NCBI RefSeq assembly: GCF_046541315.1
Contig: NZ_JBKHDN010000132.1
Location: 1 to 7,919 of the forward strand
Length of the DNA: 7,919 nt
Source: Lamprobacter sp046541315
GTDB lineage: Bacteria; Pseudomonadota; Gammaproteobacteria; Chromatiales; Chromatiaceae
Direction: 5' to 3'
The notes under the pieces are model-generated. The model saw only the letters and a program-made list of their open reading frames with translations. It was not told the origin of the DNA and did not search any database. Below, in pieces: positions 1 to 7,919 of the stretch; position 1 is the stretch's first letter, and every line of letters starts with the position of its first letter. A program made the translations under genes and the position numbers.

Positions 1-23
1 GTGGGGACCTGGCCTTCGCTCAT
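1..23 (-). CDS. rnfG: Start of next rnf gene, probably rnfG (partial, cut by window edge)
   Basis: On the minus strand the ATG at 23-21 overlaps the rnfD stop codon in an ATGA arrangement, and only about seven codons (MSEGQVP) lie inside the window. A purine-rich GAGGG sits about six bases before the ATG, inside the last rnfD codons, which is a good ribosome binding site. The identity is inferred from position only: in rnfABCDGE operons the gene after rnfD is rnfG, a periplasm-facing subunit with covalently bound FMN. Seven residues cannot confirm this, and another small gene could be inserted here. Confidence 0.5.
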
Positions 24-1273
24 CGCTTGCCCTCCCCGGCCGCTTGATGAGCGGCACGCCCAGCGGCCTGGTCAGCGGCACGACCCGTTGCAGGATCAGC
101 GGCACGACCCGTTGCAGGATCAGCGGCCTGACCCGTTGCGCGACCAGCGGCCTGGCCAGCGGCACGACCAACGGCACGACCAGCGGCCTGGCCAGTCGCC
201 TCCTCGGGCACCGGCAGCGGTTGCCCACGCCGGTCGCGGCCGAAGATGCGCGGTTTCAGATAATGATCGAGCATCGGCGTCGCCGCGTTCATCAGCAGGA
301 TGGCGAAGGCGGCGCCTTCGGGATAGGCGCCAAAGGTGCGGATCAGATAGATCAGCAGGCCGATGCCAGCGCCAAACACCGCCTGCCCGATCCGCGAGAC
401 CGGCGAGGTGACCGGATCGGTGGCGATGAAGAAGGCGGTCAGCAAGGTCGCGCCGGCGAGCAGATGCAGCAGCGGCCCGGCGAAGCGCGTCGGATCGATC
501 AGATGCAACAGACTGGCAGGCAGCACGACGCCGAGCAGCACCGCGACCGGGATCACCCAGTCGATCACGCCCTGGCGCAGCAGGAACAGCCCGCCGAGCA
601 GCAGCAACAAGGCCGAGGTCTCGCCCAGGCTGCCGGGGATGCCGCCGAGCAGCGCGCCGAGCGGCGGGAACAGCGCCGGCATCGCCGCGCCCAGATCCTG
701 CCCTTGCTGCCGGGCGAGATCGACCTGACCGAGGAGCGAGGCGCCGCTCATCGCATCCCAGGGCGCAGCCAGCCCGTCCAGGCTGATGCTCAGCGCATCG
801 CCGACAGTGGGCGCCGGCGCGAAGAACAGCGGGTGCGGGCCGACCCACTGCGTCATCTCCAGCGGAAACGAGACCAGCAGCACCACCCGCGCCACCATCG
901 CCGGATTGAACAGATTCTGGCCGAGTCCGCCGAAGACCTGCTTGCCGACGATGATGGCAACGAAGGCGCCGACCACGCCGATCCACCAAGGCGCCCAGGG
1001 CGGCAAGGTCAGCGCCAGCAGCCAGCCGGTGAGCAGGGCCGAGCCATCCAGCAGGCTGGGCTTGAGCGGCTTGCCGGCCAGGATCAGCGCCAGCGCCTCG
1101 AACAGGAGCGCGGCACCGAGCGTCACCAGGAACAGAAAGATCGCCGGCCAGCCGAACTGCCAGAGGCCGAGCAGCGTCGCCGGCAGCAACGCCAGCATGA
1201 CCAACCGCATGGTCCGCTCGATGCTGACCGGCGCATGCGCATGGGGACTGGCGACCAGTGCTGGCGCTAGCAT
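20..1273 (-). CDS. rnfD: RnfD, membrane FMN subunit of the Rnf electron transport complex
   Basis: This is a 417-residue integral membrane protein of the NqrB/RnfD family. In the Rnf complex RnfD carries a covalently bound FMN and takes part in membrane electron transfer coupled to ion movement. About nine to ten hydrophobic segments are visible between residues 23 and 336. Family motifs include the GQNLFNPAM stretch (118-126), AGAT followed by FFIATDPVTSP (273-291), and RTFGAYPEGAAFAILLMNA (312-330). Thr276 of AGAT is the expected flavin attachment residue; the family usually has Ser or Thr at the first position, here Ala. The ATG at 1273 overlaps the rnfC stop by seven bases and has GAGGAG eight bases upstream, so the start is well supported. 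Family members are usually about 350 residues. The excess is a C-terminal tail of 13 tetrapeptide repeats (361-412) ending in GEGKR. Confidence 0.95.
   Translation of the reverse strand: MLAPALVASPHAHAPVSIERTMRLVMLALLPATLLGLWQFGWPAIFLFLVTLGAALLFEALALILAGKPLKPSLLDGSALLTGWLLALTLPPWAPWWIGVVGAFVAIIVGKQVFGGLGQNLFNPAMVARVVLLVSFPLEMTQWVGPHPLFFAPAPTVGDALSISLDGLAAPWDAMSGASLLGQVDLARQQGQDLGAAMPALFPPLGALLGGIPGSLGETSALLLLLGGLFLLRQGVIDWVIPVAVLLGVVLPASLLHLIDPTRFAGPLLHLLAGATLLTAFFIATDPVTSPVSRIGQAVFGAGIGLLIYLIRTFGAYPEGAAFAILLMNAATPMLDHYLKPRIFGRDRRGQPLPVPEEATGQAAGRAVGRAAGQAAGRATGQAADPATGRAADPATGRAADQAAGRAAHQAAGEGKR
38..193 (-). repeat. 12-bp tandem repeat, 13 units, encoding the RnfD C-terminal tail
   Basis: Thirteen in-frame 12-bp units encode tetrapeptides of the pattern (G/D/H)-(Q/R/P)-A-(A/T/V): GQAA, GRAV, GRAA, GQAA, GRAT, GQAA, DPAT, GRAA, DPAT, GRAA, DQAA, GRAA, HQAA. 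A 24-bp higher-order unit is duplicated exactly at 72-95 and 96-119, a sign of recent slippage or unequal exchange. Because the period is a multiple of three, expansion or loss keeps the reading frame. The tail is hydrophilic, basic and alanine-rich, follows the last membrane segment, and is not a normal part of RnfD. No function is known to me. Confidence 0.9.
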
Positions 1274-2796
1274 GCGTCCAGCTCCTCGACGACCTTGTCC
1301 GGCGTCGACCTTGGCGCTTGCTGAGGCGCGACCTTGGCCGCCGCCTCGGCCTGTTTCTTCGCATCCGCCTCGCGCTTGCGCTTGGCCATCGCCTCGCGCT
1401 TGGCGCGCTTCTGCGCCTCCAGCCGCCGCGCGCGCTGTTCGGCCAGGCGCTTGGTCTCGGTCTGCTTCTGCTTGGCGCGCCCGCGCGCGGCCAATTCGCC
1501 CTTGGCGTGATTGAAGGACTGCACCAGCGGCAGATGTGCCGGGCAGACATAGGCGCAGGAGCCGCAGCCGATGCAGTCCATCAGCCCGTTCGCGACTGCG
1601 GCCTCGAGATCGCCCGCGCGCACCTGGGCCGCCATGGCGAGTGGCACCAATCCGCAGGGACAGGCCTGCACGCAACTGCCGCAGCGGATGCAGGGAGCGG
1701 CCTCGCGCAGGCCGGTCTCGGCGGCGGTCAGGGCCAGGATGCCGTTGGTGCCCTTCATCACCGGGACCCGCAACTCCGGGATCGGCTGGCCCATCATCGG
1801 CCCGCCGGCGATCAGCCGCGCGGGCTCCTCGCGGAAGCGTCCGCAATGCTCGACCAGATCCTCGATCTTGGTGCCGATCAGCACGCGCAGATTCTTCGGC
1901 GCGCTGATCGCCCCGCCGGTGACGCTGACCACGCGCGAGATCAGCGGATATCCGAAGCGCAACGCCTCGTGCACGGCGAAGGCGGTGGCCGGATTGTGCA
2001 CCACCACGCCGATATCGGCGGTCAGGCCACGTGCCGGCGTCTCCTGGCCGGTCAGTGTTTGCACCAGATGCTTCTCCGAGCCCATCGGATAGCGCAGCGG
2101 CAGGCGCACCACCTCGAACGCGGCGAAATCGGCCGTGGCACGCTGCATGGCGGCGAGCGCCTCGGGCTTATTGCCCTCGATGCCGATGACGATGCGGCGC
2201 ACACCGAGCGCATGCGCCATGATGCGCGCGCCGTCGACGATCGCCGCGCCCTGCTCGCGCATCAGCTGATCGTCGCAGGTCAGATAGGGCTCGCACTCGG
2301 AGCCGTTGATGACCAGGGTCGAGAGCCGATACCGCTTGCCGAGCCCGAGCTTGACCGCCGCCGGGAAGGTGGCGCCGCCCATGCCAACGACGCCGGCCGC
2401 GGCGACGCGCCGGGCGATCTCGTCTGGCGCCAGCGCGAAGGGGTCATCGACCCCGGCGATGCGCTTATGCCAGCGATCCTTGCCATCCGGTTGCAGGCTG
2501 ATGGTGCGCACCGAGAGCCCGGAGGGATGATTCGCCGGATAGAGCCCGAGGCCGACGATGCGGCCCGAGGTCGGCGCGTGGATCGGCGCCGAGACCGCGC
2601 CCTGGGCGCGCGCGATCAGCTCGCCCTTGGCGACGTATTGGCGCCGCTGCACCAGCGGATTGGCGATCGCGCCGATATGCTGCTGCAGCGGGATGTGCAG
2701 CAACCTCGGTAGCGGCAGCGGCTCGATCGGGCGGCCGGCAGCGAGGGTCTTGCGGTCGTCGGGATGCACGCCGCCGCGGATTCTAAACAAGCGCAT
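1267..2796 (-). CDS. rnfC: RnfC, NADH/FMN and 2x[4Fe-4S] subunit of the Rnf complex
   Basis: RnfC is the peripheral cytoplasmic subunit thought to exchange electrons with NADH and pass them to the other Rnf subunits. The protein starts MRLFRIRGGVHPDD, typical of the family. Residue numbers refer to this 509-residue form. The flavin/NADH-binding region related to the complex I 51-kDa subunit shows GMGGATFP (138-145) and NGSECEPYLTCDD (164-176). Two ferredoxin-type clusters follow: Cys369, 372, 375, 379 and Cys408, 411, 414, 418. The last 75 or so residues are a Lys/Arg/Ala/Glu-rich helical tail, as in many proteobacterial RnfC but much shorter than in E. coli RsxC. I chose the ATG at 2796 because GAGG lies eight bases upstream and the family N-terminus begins there. 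An ATG at 2817 would add seven residues but lacks a visible ribosome binding site. The stop overlaps rnfD. Confidence 0.95.
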   Translation of the reverse strand: MRLFRIRGGVHPDDRKTLAAGRPIEPLPLPRLLHIPLQQHIGAIANPLVQRRQYVAKGELIARAQGAVSAPIHAPTSGRIVGLGLYPANHPSGLSVRTISLQPDGKDRWHKRIAGVDDPFALAPDEIARRVAAAGVVGMGGATFPAAVKLGLGKRYRLSTLVINGSECEPYLTCDDQLMREQGAAIVDGARIMAHALGVRRIVIGIEGNKPEALAAMQRATADFAAFEVVRLPLRYPMGSEKHLVQTLTGQETPARGLTADIGVVVHNPATAFAVHEALRFGYPLISRVVSVTGGAISAPKNLRVLIGTKIEDLVEHCGRFREEPARLIAGGPMMGQPIPELRVPVMKGTNGILALTAAETGLREAAPCIRCGSCVQACPCGLVPLAMAAQVRAGDLEAAVANGLMDCIGCGSCAYVCPAHLPLVQSFNHAKGELAARGRAKQKQTETKRLAEQRARRLEAQKRAKREAMAKRKREADAKKQAEAAAKVAPQQAPRSTPDKVVEELDAC

Positions 2797-2829
2797 CGCT
2801 CGGGCCTCAGCAAGCATGGATGGGGGCCG

Positions 2830-3357
2830 TCACGCGACCAGCGGCTGGGGCCAGACCCAGTTCGAGGGGGTCTGTGTCTGCGCGCGCATCTCGATGCACT
2901 CGGTCGGGCAGACCTCGGCGCAGTCGCCGCAGCCGATGCAGGCGTCCTCGAACACGGCATGAATCTGATCCTTGGCGCCGACGATGGCATCGGTCGGGCA
3001 GCGCTTGAAGCACTTGGTGCAGCCAACGCAGAGGCGTTCGTGCACATAGGCGATTTGCGGCGCCTGCTCGGTGACGCTGTTCAGGTCCAGCGCCACCCCG
3101 AGCCGCTGCGCCAACGCCTGCGCCAAGGCGCGGCCGCCGGGCGGGCATAGGGTGACCGGCGCCTTACCCTCGGCAACCGCCTCGGCGGCCGGCGCACAGC
3201 CTGGAAAGCCACACTGACCGCACTGCGAACCCGGCAACAGCTCTTCGATCTCGGCCACCAGCGGGCTCTCCTCGACCTTCAAGAACCGCGCCGCCACGCC
3301 GAGCAGCGCGCCGAGCCCTAGGCCCAGGGCGGTCAAACTCAGGATTGCGGAAACCAT
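2830..3357 (-). CDS. rnfB: RnfB, multi-cluster ferredoxin subunit of the Rnf complex
   Basis: RnfB is a membrane-anchored iron-sulfur protein that is thought to be the docking point for the soluble ferredoxin partner. The 175-residue product has an N-terminal membrane anchor (about residues 2-24). Next comes a four-Cys Fe-S motif CGQCGFPGC plus a distal Cys (Cys46, 49, 54, 71). Two [4Fe-4S] ferredoxin motifs follow: Cys110, 113, 116, 120 and Cys140, 143, 146, 150. It lacks the extra C-terminal ferredoxin repeats of clostridial RnfB and matches the short proteobacterial type. The frame is open up to a TTG at 3396 that would overlap rnfA. The ATG at 3357 is preferred because it gives the family N-terminus (MVSAILSLTALGLG) and leaves a 22-base gap after rnfA, with a GGAG somewhat distant at 12 bases. 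The gap to the preferred rnfC start is 33 bases. Confidence 0.95.
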   Translation of the reverse strand: MVSAILSLTALGLGLGALLGVAARFLKVEESPLVAEIEELLPGSQCGQCGFPGCAPAAEAVAEGKAPVTLCPPGGRALAQALAQRLGVALDLNSVTEQAPQIAYVHERLCVGCTKCFKRCPTDAIVGAKDQIHAVFEDACIGCGDCAEVCPTECIEMRAQTQTPSNWVWPQPLVA

Positions 3358-3379
3358 GATGTCAAAACGCTCCAGAGGA

Positions 3380-3955
3380 TCAAGCCAGCCCCGCAAAGCC
3401 CATGAAGGCCAGCGACAGCAGTCCGGCGACGATAAAGGCGATCGGCGCCCCGGCGAAGGTCGCTGGCACCCGGGCCAGCGCCAGACGCTCGCGCAGCCCG
3501 GCGAACAGCACCATCACCAGCGTGAAGCCGAGCGCCGACCCGAAGCCATACAGCAGGCTCTCGACGAAACCGTGCTGCTCCTGCACATTGAGCAGCGCAA
3601 CGCCGAGCACGGCGCAATTGGTCGTGATCAAGGGCAGGAAGATGCCGAGCACCTGATAGAGCATGGGCGAGAGCTTGCGCACCATCATCTCGGTGAACTG
3701 CACCACCGCCGCGATCACCAAGATGAAGGTCAGGATACGCAGAAAGCCGATATCCAGCGGTTCCAGCACCAGATGCTGCAACAGCCAGCTGGCCGCCGCC
3801 GCCAGGGTCAGCACAAAGGTGGTTGCCAACCCCATGCCAAGCGCGGTATCAAGCTTCCCGGAGACGCCCATGAATGGACACAGACCAAGGAACTTGACTA
3901 GCACCACGTTGTTCACCAGCGCGGTCGCGAGGATCAGCATCAGAGACTCGGTCAT
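3380..3955 (-). CDS. rnfA: RnfA, integral membrane subunit of the Rnf complex
   Basis: This 191-residue, very hydrophobic protein with about six membrane helices belongs to the RnfA/RnfE/NqrD/NqrE family. RnfA and RnfE form the pseudo-symmetric membrane core and are known to share a buried iron-sulfur centre held by conserved cysteines. Those cysteines are visible here in KFLGLCPFMG (Cys26) and LITTNCAVLG (Cys114). The N-terminus, MTESLMLILATALVNNVVLVKFLG, is characteristic and fixes the start at the ATG at 3955. Its Shine-Dalgarno is weak: a GGAGGG lies about 15 bases upstream. It is the first gene of the minus-strand rnf operon and lies about 65 bases downstream of the predicted start site of a strong sigma-54 promoter match. 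Association with nifLA points to the nitrogen-fixation version of Rnf rather than the housekeeping rsx version. Confidence 0.96.
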   Translation of the reverse strand: MTESLMLILATALVNNVVLVKFLGLCPFMGVSGKLDTALGMGLATTFVLTLAAAASWLLQHLVLEPLDIGFLRILTFILVIAAVVQFTEMMVRKLSPMLYQVLGIFLPLITTNCAVLGVALLNVQEQHGFVESLLYGFGSALGFTLVMVLFAGLRERLALARVPATFAGAPIAFIVAGLLSLAFMGFAGLA

Positions 3956-4031
3956 AGGCTTCGCTGGGGCCCTCCGGCACGGGGGCAGGCGCGCGACCAA
4001 GGCCGCTCGCCGGCAGGATGAAGAGGAGCAA

Positions 4032-4047
4032 AGCAAGCCGAATGCCA
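4032..4047 (-). promoter_or_regulatory. Sigma-54 (RpoN) promoter for the rnfA operon
   Basis: Read on the minus strand this is TGGCATTCGGCTTGCT, with GG and GC separated by exactly 10 bases. It matches 10 of the 12 defined positions of the TGGCACG-N4-TTGCW consensus; the two mismatches are in the CG after TGGCA. Transcription would begin near 4021, giving a leader of about 65 bases before the rnfA ATG at 3955. Such promoters need an enhancer-binding activator, and NifA sites lie upstream. Function is predicted, not shown. Confidence 0.75.
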
Positions 4048-4202
4048 GCTCGGCGAGCATTGCGCTCAGCGCGGCAGAGGATCCGCATCCCCAACCCTCA
4101 ACCGCACTGCAAAGCGCGCTAGGATCGGGGCTGGGGCCAGCTAGCCGAGCATGGGATGTTGCCTGGACCGGACCAATGCCGGTGGTCGAGCGCTGGCGCG
4201 AC

Positions 4203-4218
4203 TGTCGTGGACGAGACA
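4203..4218. promoter_or_regulatory. NifA upstream activator sequence (distal to nifL)
   Basis: The 16-mer TGTCGTGGACGAGACA fits the NifA binding consensus TGT-N10-ACA. Read on the minus strand it also has the preferred T at the fifth spacer position (TGT-N4-T-N5-ACA). The arms extend to TGTC and GACA. It is centred about 190 bases upstream of the predicted rnfA start site and about 150 bases upstream of the predicted nifL start site. Confidence 0.6.
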
Positions 4219-4243
4219 CCCCGGATGTTGCAGCGCAGCACAT

Positions 4244-4259
4244 TGTCACAAACCCGACA
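4244..4259. promoter_or_regulatory. NifA upstream activator sequence (proximal to nifL)
   Basis: The 16-mer TGTCACAAACCCGACA is a second TGT-N10-ACA match. Flanking bases extend its symmetry to TTGTC and GACAA arms (4243-4260). The minus-strand reading again has T at the fifth spacer position. It is centred 41 bp from the other site, close to four helical turns, so both would face the same side of the DNA. It lies about 110 bases upstream of the predicted nifL start site, a normal enhancer distance, and about 230 bases upstream of the rnfA one. Confidence 0.65.
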
Positions 4260-4334
4260 AGGCGAGCGGTTGCTCGATGTGATGAGCGGACCTGCCGCAA
4301 GGCCCATCGGCGGCATCGACAGGCGCATGCGTGA

Positions 4335-4350
4335 CGGCATGAATCCTGCA
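4335..4350 (+). promoter_or_regulatory. Candidate sigma-54 promoter for nifLA
   Basis: The sequence CGGCATGAATCCTGCA has the GG-N10-GC core and matches 9 of the 12 defined positions of TGGCACG-N4-TTGCW. The first T, the C after GGCA and the first T of TTGC differ. Transcription would start near 4361, about 96 bases before the nifL ATG. The match is clearly weaker than the rnfA one. In some diazotrophs nifLA is RpoN-dependent (Klebsiella, through NtrC) and in others it is not (Azotobacter), so this remains tentative. Confidence 0.4.
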
Positions 4351-4456
4351 TGATCTTGACGTCTCTAGGACGACCCGGCTCAGCGGAACCCGAGGTCTCG
4401 CCGCCGACCCCGGATTGGCGAGACGACAACGACAGGTCACGATAGAGGAAACACTG

Positions 4457-6215
4457 ATGGCTCAAACATCCGCGGAGGGCAACGCAACGCACTCGCAGTC
4501 TCCGAATCCGCCAGGCGCGTCCGCTTCAGCCCCGACAGCGGGCGGCTCGAATCCAGCCCCGCTGTCGGGCGCGTCAGCAAACGCCGCCGCGGAGCAGGGG
4601 CAGCCGCTTGTGCGCAATGCGATCGCGGCCTTCCTGCGCCAGCCCCCGGCGGGGACGCCGCCCGAAGTGCTCGCGGCCCTGCGGTTGATGGCCGGCGATG
4701 CCTCCGAGCCACTGCCGCCACGGCTCTACTTCGAGACCGTCGAGCAATCGCCGGTGGCGATCTCGATCACCGATTCAGCGGCGAACATCCTCTACGCCAA
4801 TGCCGCCTTCGAGCATCTCAGCGGCTATCGGCGCGACGAACTGCTGGGCAAGAACCAGTCGATCCTCTCCAGCAACGCGACACCGGAGAGCATTTACCGC
4901 CAGCTCTGGCGCACCATCCAACGCAAGAAGACCTGGACCGGCACCCTGGTCAACCAACGCAAGGGGGGCGCTGAATACCTCGCCGAGTTGGCCATCTCGC
5001 CGGTGCTCGATAGCAGCGGCGAGATCGCCTATTTCCTCGGCATGCATCGCGACGTGACGCGCGAGCATGAACTCGCGAGCGCGCTCAGGCAGCAGAAGAC
5101 CCGGATTGAAAACGTGCTCGATGCCGCACCGACGGTGATGGTGCTGCTCGACGCCGAGGGCGAGATCATCCTCGATAACATGGAGTACAAGAAGCTGTTC
5201 GGCGACCTGCGCGGGCGCGAGCCGTTGCCGCTGATCCGCGCCGCGTTGCGCGAGCAGGCCGGCTTCGATCCCCTCGAGCGGACCGTGCCGGCCAGCGGCG
5301 ACGGCGAGGACTTCAAGAACGTCGAGGTCAGTCTCGAGGTTCCCGGCAGTCTGGGGCCGCGCTGGTTCTCCTGCTCCGGCACCCGCATCAGCGAGCAGGA
5401 TGGCAGTGCCCGCGGCTACTTTGGCTGGGGCCAGCGCGGCGATGCGCGGCTGCTGCTGCTCGCGACCGATGTCACCGCCCGCCATCGCGAGATCGAGCGC
5501 GCGCATCTCGAACATCTGCGCGCGCGCATCGCCGAGCAACGGCTCACCCAAGGCATGCGCGAGGCCCTTGCCGCCGCCAGCTACCAGATCCAGACCCCGC
5601 TCAATCTGCTGCGCGCAGCCAGTGCGATGTTCGCCAACGGCGCCGGCACCATCGAGGGGTTCGCGCCGACCCTGGCACAGATCACCGCCACCAGCGAGCA
5701 GGCGCTGAAGACGCTGCAAGCGGCCCTCCCGGACGAGATCGTCGAGGCCGGTGTCAGCGTCAACGTCAACGAGCTGCTGCGCCATGTGCTGGCGCTCGAG
5801 ACCGATGCCCTGCTCTCCTCCGGGGTCACCGTCGACTGGCGTCCCGCGCACGTGCTGCCCGAGATCACCGCGCGCCAGACCGAACTGCGCTCGCTGTTCA
5901 AGAACCTCATCGACAATGCGCTGCAAGCGACGCGCGAGAGCGGCCGCAGCCAGCGCGAACTGCACATCAGCACCCGCGCGCTCGCGGACGCGGTCGAGGT
6001 CTGCATCCAGGACAGCGGCCCCGGTTTCCCGAGCGGCGATCGCTACAAGGCCTTCGAGCCCTTCTATATCGGCTGGCGTCAGCGGCGCGGCCGCGCTGGC
6101 ATGGGGCTGCCGCTGGCGCAGGAGATCGCCAACCAGCATGGCGGCAGCATCGAGATCGACCCCGACTACAACGATGGCTGCCGCCTCCTCGTGACCTTGA
6201 CCAACGCCTTGCCCC

Positions 6216-6223
<8 letters not shown>
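4457..6223 (+). CDS. nifL: NifL, redox/nitrogen-sensing antiactivator of NifA
   Basis: NifL is a cytoplasmic flavoprotein that binds and inhibits NifA when oxygen or fixed nitrogen is present. The 588-residue product begins with about 50 Ser/Ala/Pro/Gly-rich residues, probably disordered. A FAD-type PAS domain follows (about 90-200, YFETVEQSPVAISITD onward). A second PAS-like region spans about 215-340. The C-terminal part resembles a histidine-kinase transmitter: N box FKNLIDNALQATRE (481-494), G1 QDSGPGF (518-524), G2 GRAGMGLPLAQEI (545-557). The position of the phosphorylated His holds Tyr376 in SYQIQTPLN, which fits a sensor that binds nucleotide but does not phosphorylate. The ATG at 4457 is chosen because AGAGGAA lies six bases upstream; an upstream in-frame ATG at 4415 has no such support. 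The stop overlaps the nifA GTG by eight bases, which suggests coupled, roughly equal synthesis. Confidence 0.93.

Positions 6224-7919
<1,696 letters not shown>

Larger units (their letters stand above)
3956..4456. other. Divergent rnfA-nifL intergenic control region
   Basis: About 500 bp separate the divergent rnfA and nifL start codons. Reading frames crossing this stretch show no family features and look like chance GC-rich frames. The region holds two TGT-N10-ACA sites near its centre, flanked by outward-facing -24/-12 promoter matches. I found no convincing sigma-70 promoter: TTGACG at 4356-4361 has no acceptable -10 at 17 bp. I also found no clear IHF consensus and no terminator. Confidence 0.8.

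Noticed and set aside
38..193. CRISPR array or intergenic satellite
   Set aside because: Units are 12 bp with no unique spacers and lie in frame inside the rnfD coding sequence.
44..1270. Long plus-strand open frame of about 400 codons opposite rnfD
   Set aside because: It is a GC-rich antisense shadow with Gln/Arg/Glu-rich, feature-free translation. The opposite strand encodes an unmistakable RnfD.
1258..2712. Long plus-strand open frame opposite rnfC
   Set aside because: It is antisense to a complete RnfC with all expected motifs; its translation shows no domain pattern.
4128..4141. Short inverted repeat GCTGGGGCCAGC as a terminator or operator
   Set aside because: Arms are only about five bases with a minimal loop and no following T-run on either strand; this is expected by chance at this GC content.
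4261..4276. GGCGAGCGGTTGC as a sigma-54 promoter for nifL
   Set aside because: GG and GC are separated by 9 rather than 10 bases, a spacing that normally abolishes sigma-54 promoters.
4356..4384. Sigma-70 promoter with TTGACG as -35 for nifL
   Set aside because: No -10-like hexamer lies 16-18 bp downstream; the sequence there is CTCAGC.
3956..4492. Upstream extension of the rnfA frame giving a 370-residue protein
   Set aside because: The extension has no family similarity, crosses the promoter elements and runs into nifL. The ATG at 3955 gives the standard RnfA N-terminus and length.

Overview
The window is a dense, GC-rich, chromosome-like stretch of a diazotrophic bacterium. Two operons diverge from a control region of about 500 bp. 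On the minus strand lie rnfA, rnfB, rnfC, rnfD and the first codons of a further gene, presumably rnfG. On the plus strand lie nifL and nifA, and the window ends exactly on the nifA stop codon. A NifL/NifA pair next to a nif-type rnf cluster is known from gammaproteobacterial nitrogen fixers such as Azotobacter vinelandii and Pseudomonas stutzeri. With the high GC content, this suggests a gammaproteobacterium, possibly a purple sulfur bacterium (Chromatiaceae-like) or a relative. That placement is inference from gene content and remembered protein style, not a database result.

Minus-strand half (1-3955): the genes run rnfA (3380-3955), rnfB (2830-3357), rnfC (1267-2796, possibly from 2817), rnfD (20-1273) and partial rnfG (1-23). 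Gaps are short, and rnfC/rnfD and rnfD/rnfG overlap, as in one translationally coupled operon. The products form a membrane-bound, iron-sulfur and flavin electron-transfer complex. In diazotrophs this complex is thought to use the ion-motive force to drive electrons from NADH to the ferredoxin or flavodoxin that feeds nitrogenase. RnfD carries an unusual C-terminal tail of 13 tetrapeptide repeats.

Control region (3956-4456): two sites of the form TGT-N10-ACA (4203-4218 and 4244-4259), the classical NifA upstream activator sequence, lie 41 bp apart between two divergent sigma-54-type -24/-12 promoters. The rnfA-facing promoter (4032-4047, minus) is a strong match. The nifL-facing promoter (4335-4350, plus) is weaker but keeps the GG-N10-GC core. 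Taken together this suggests that NifA activates rnf and possibly its own operon from shared enhancer sites.

Plus-strand half (4457-7919): nifL encodes a PAS-domain, histidine-kinase-like but probably non-phosphorylating redox/nitrogen sensor. It overlaps nifA, the sigma-54 enhancer-binding activator of nif genes. NifA has an N-terminal ETHP/ETPP tetrapeptide repeat ahead of its GAF domain, and its start codon is uncertain. NifL is expected to hold NifA inactive under oxygen or fixed nitrogen. When released, NifA would turn on nitrogenase genes and the Rnf electron supply. I see no RNA gene, mobile element or CRISPR array. The overall arrangement is a known one, so the points of interest are the shared enhancer layout and the two in-frame 12-bp repeat tracts.
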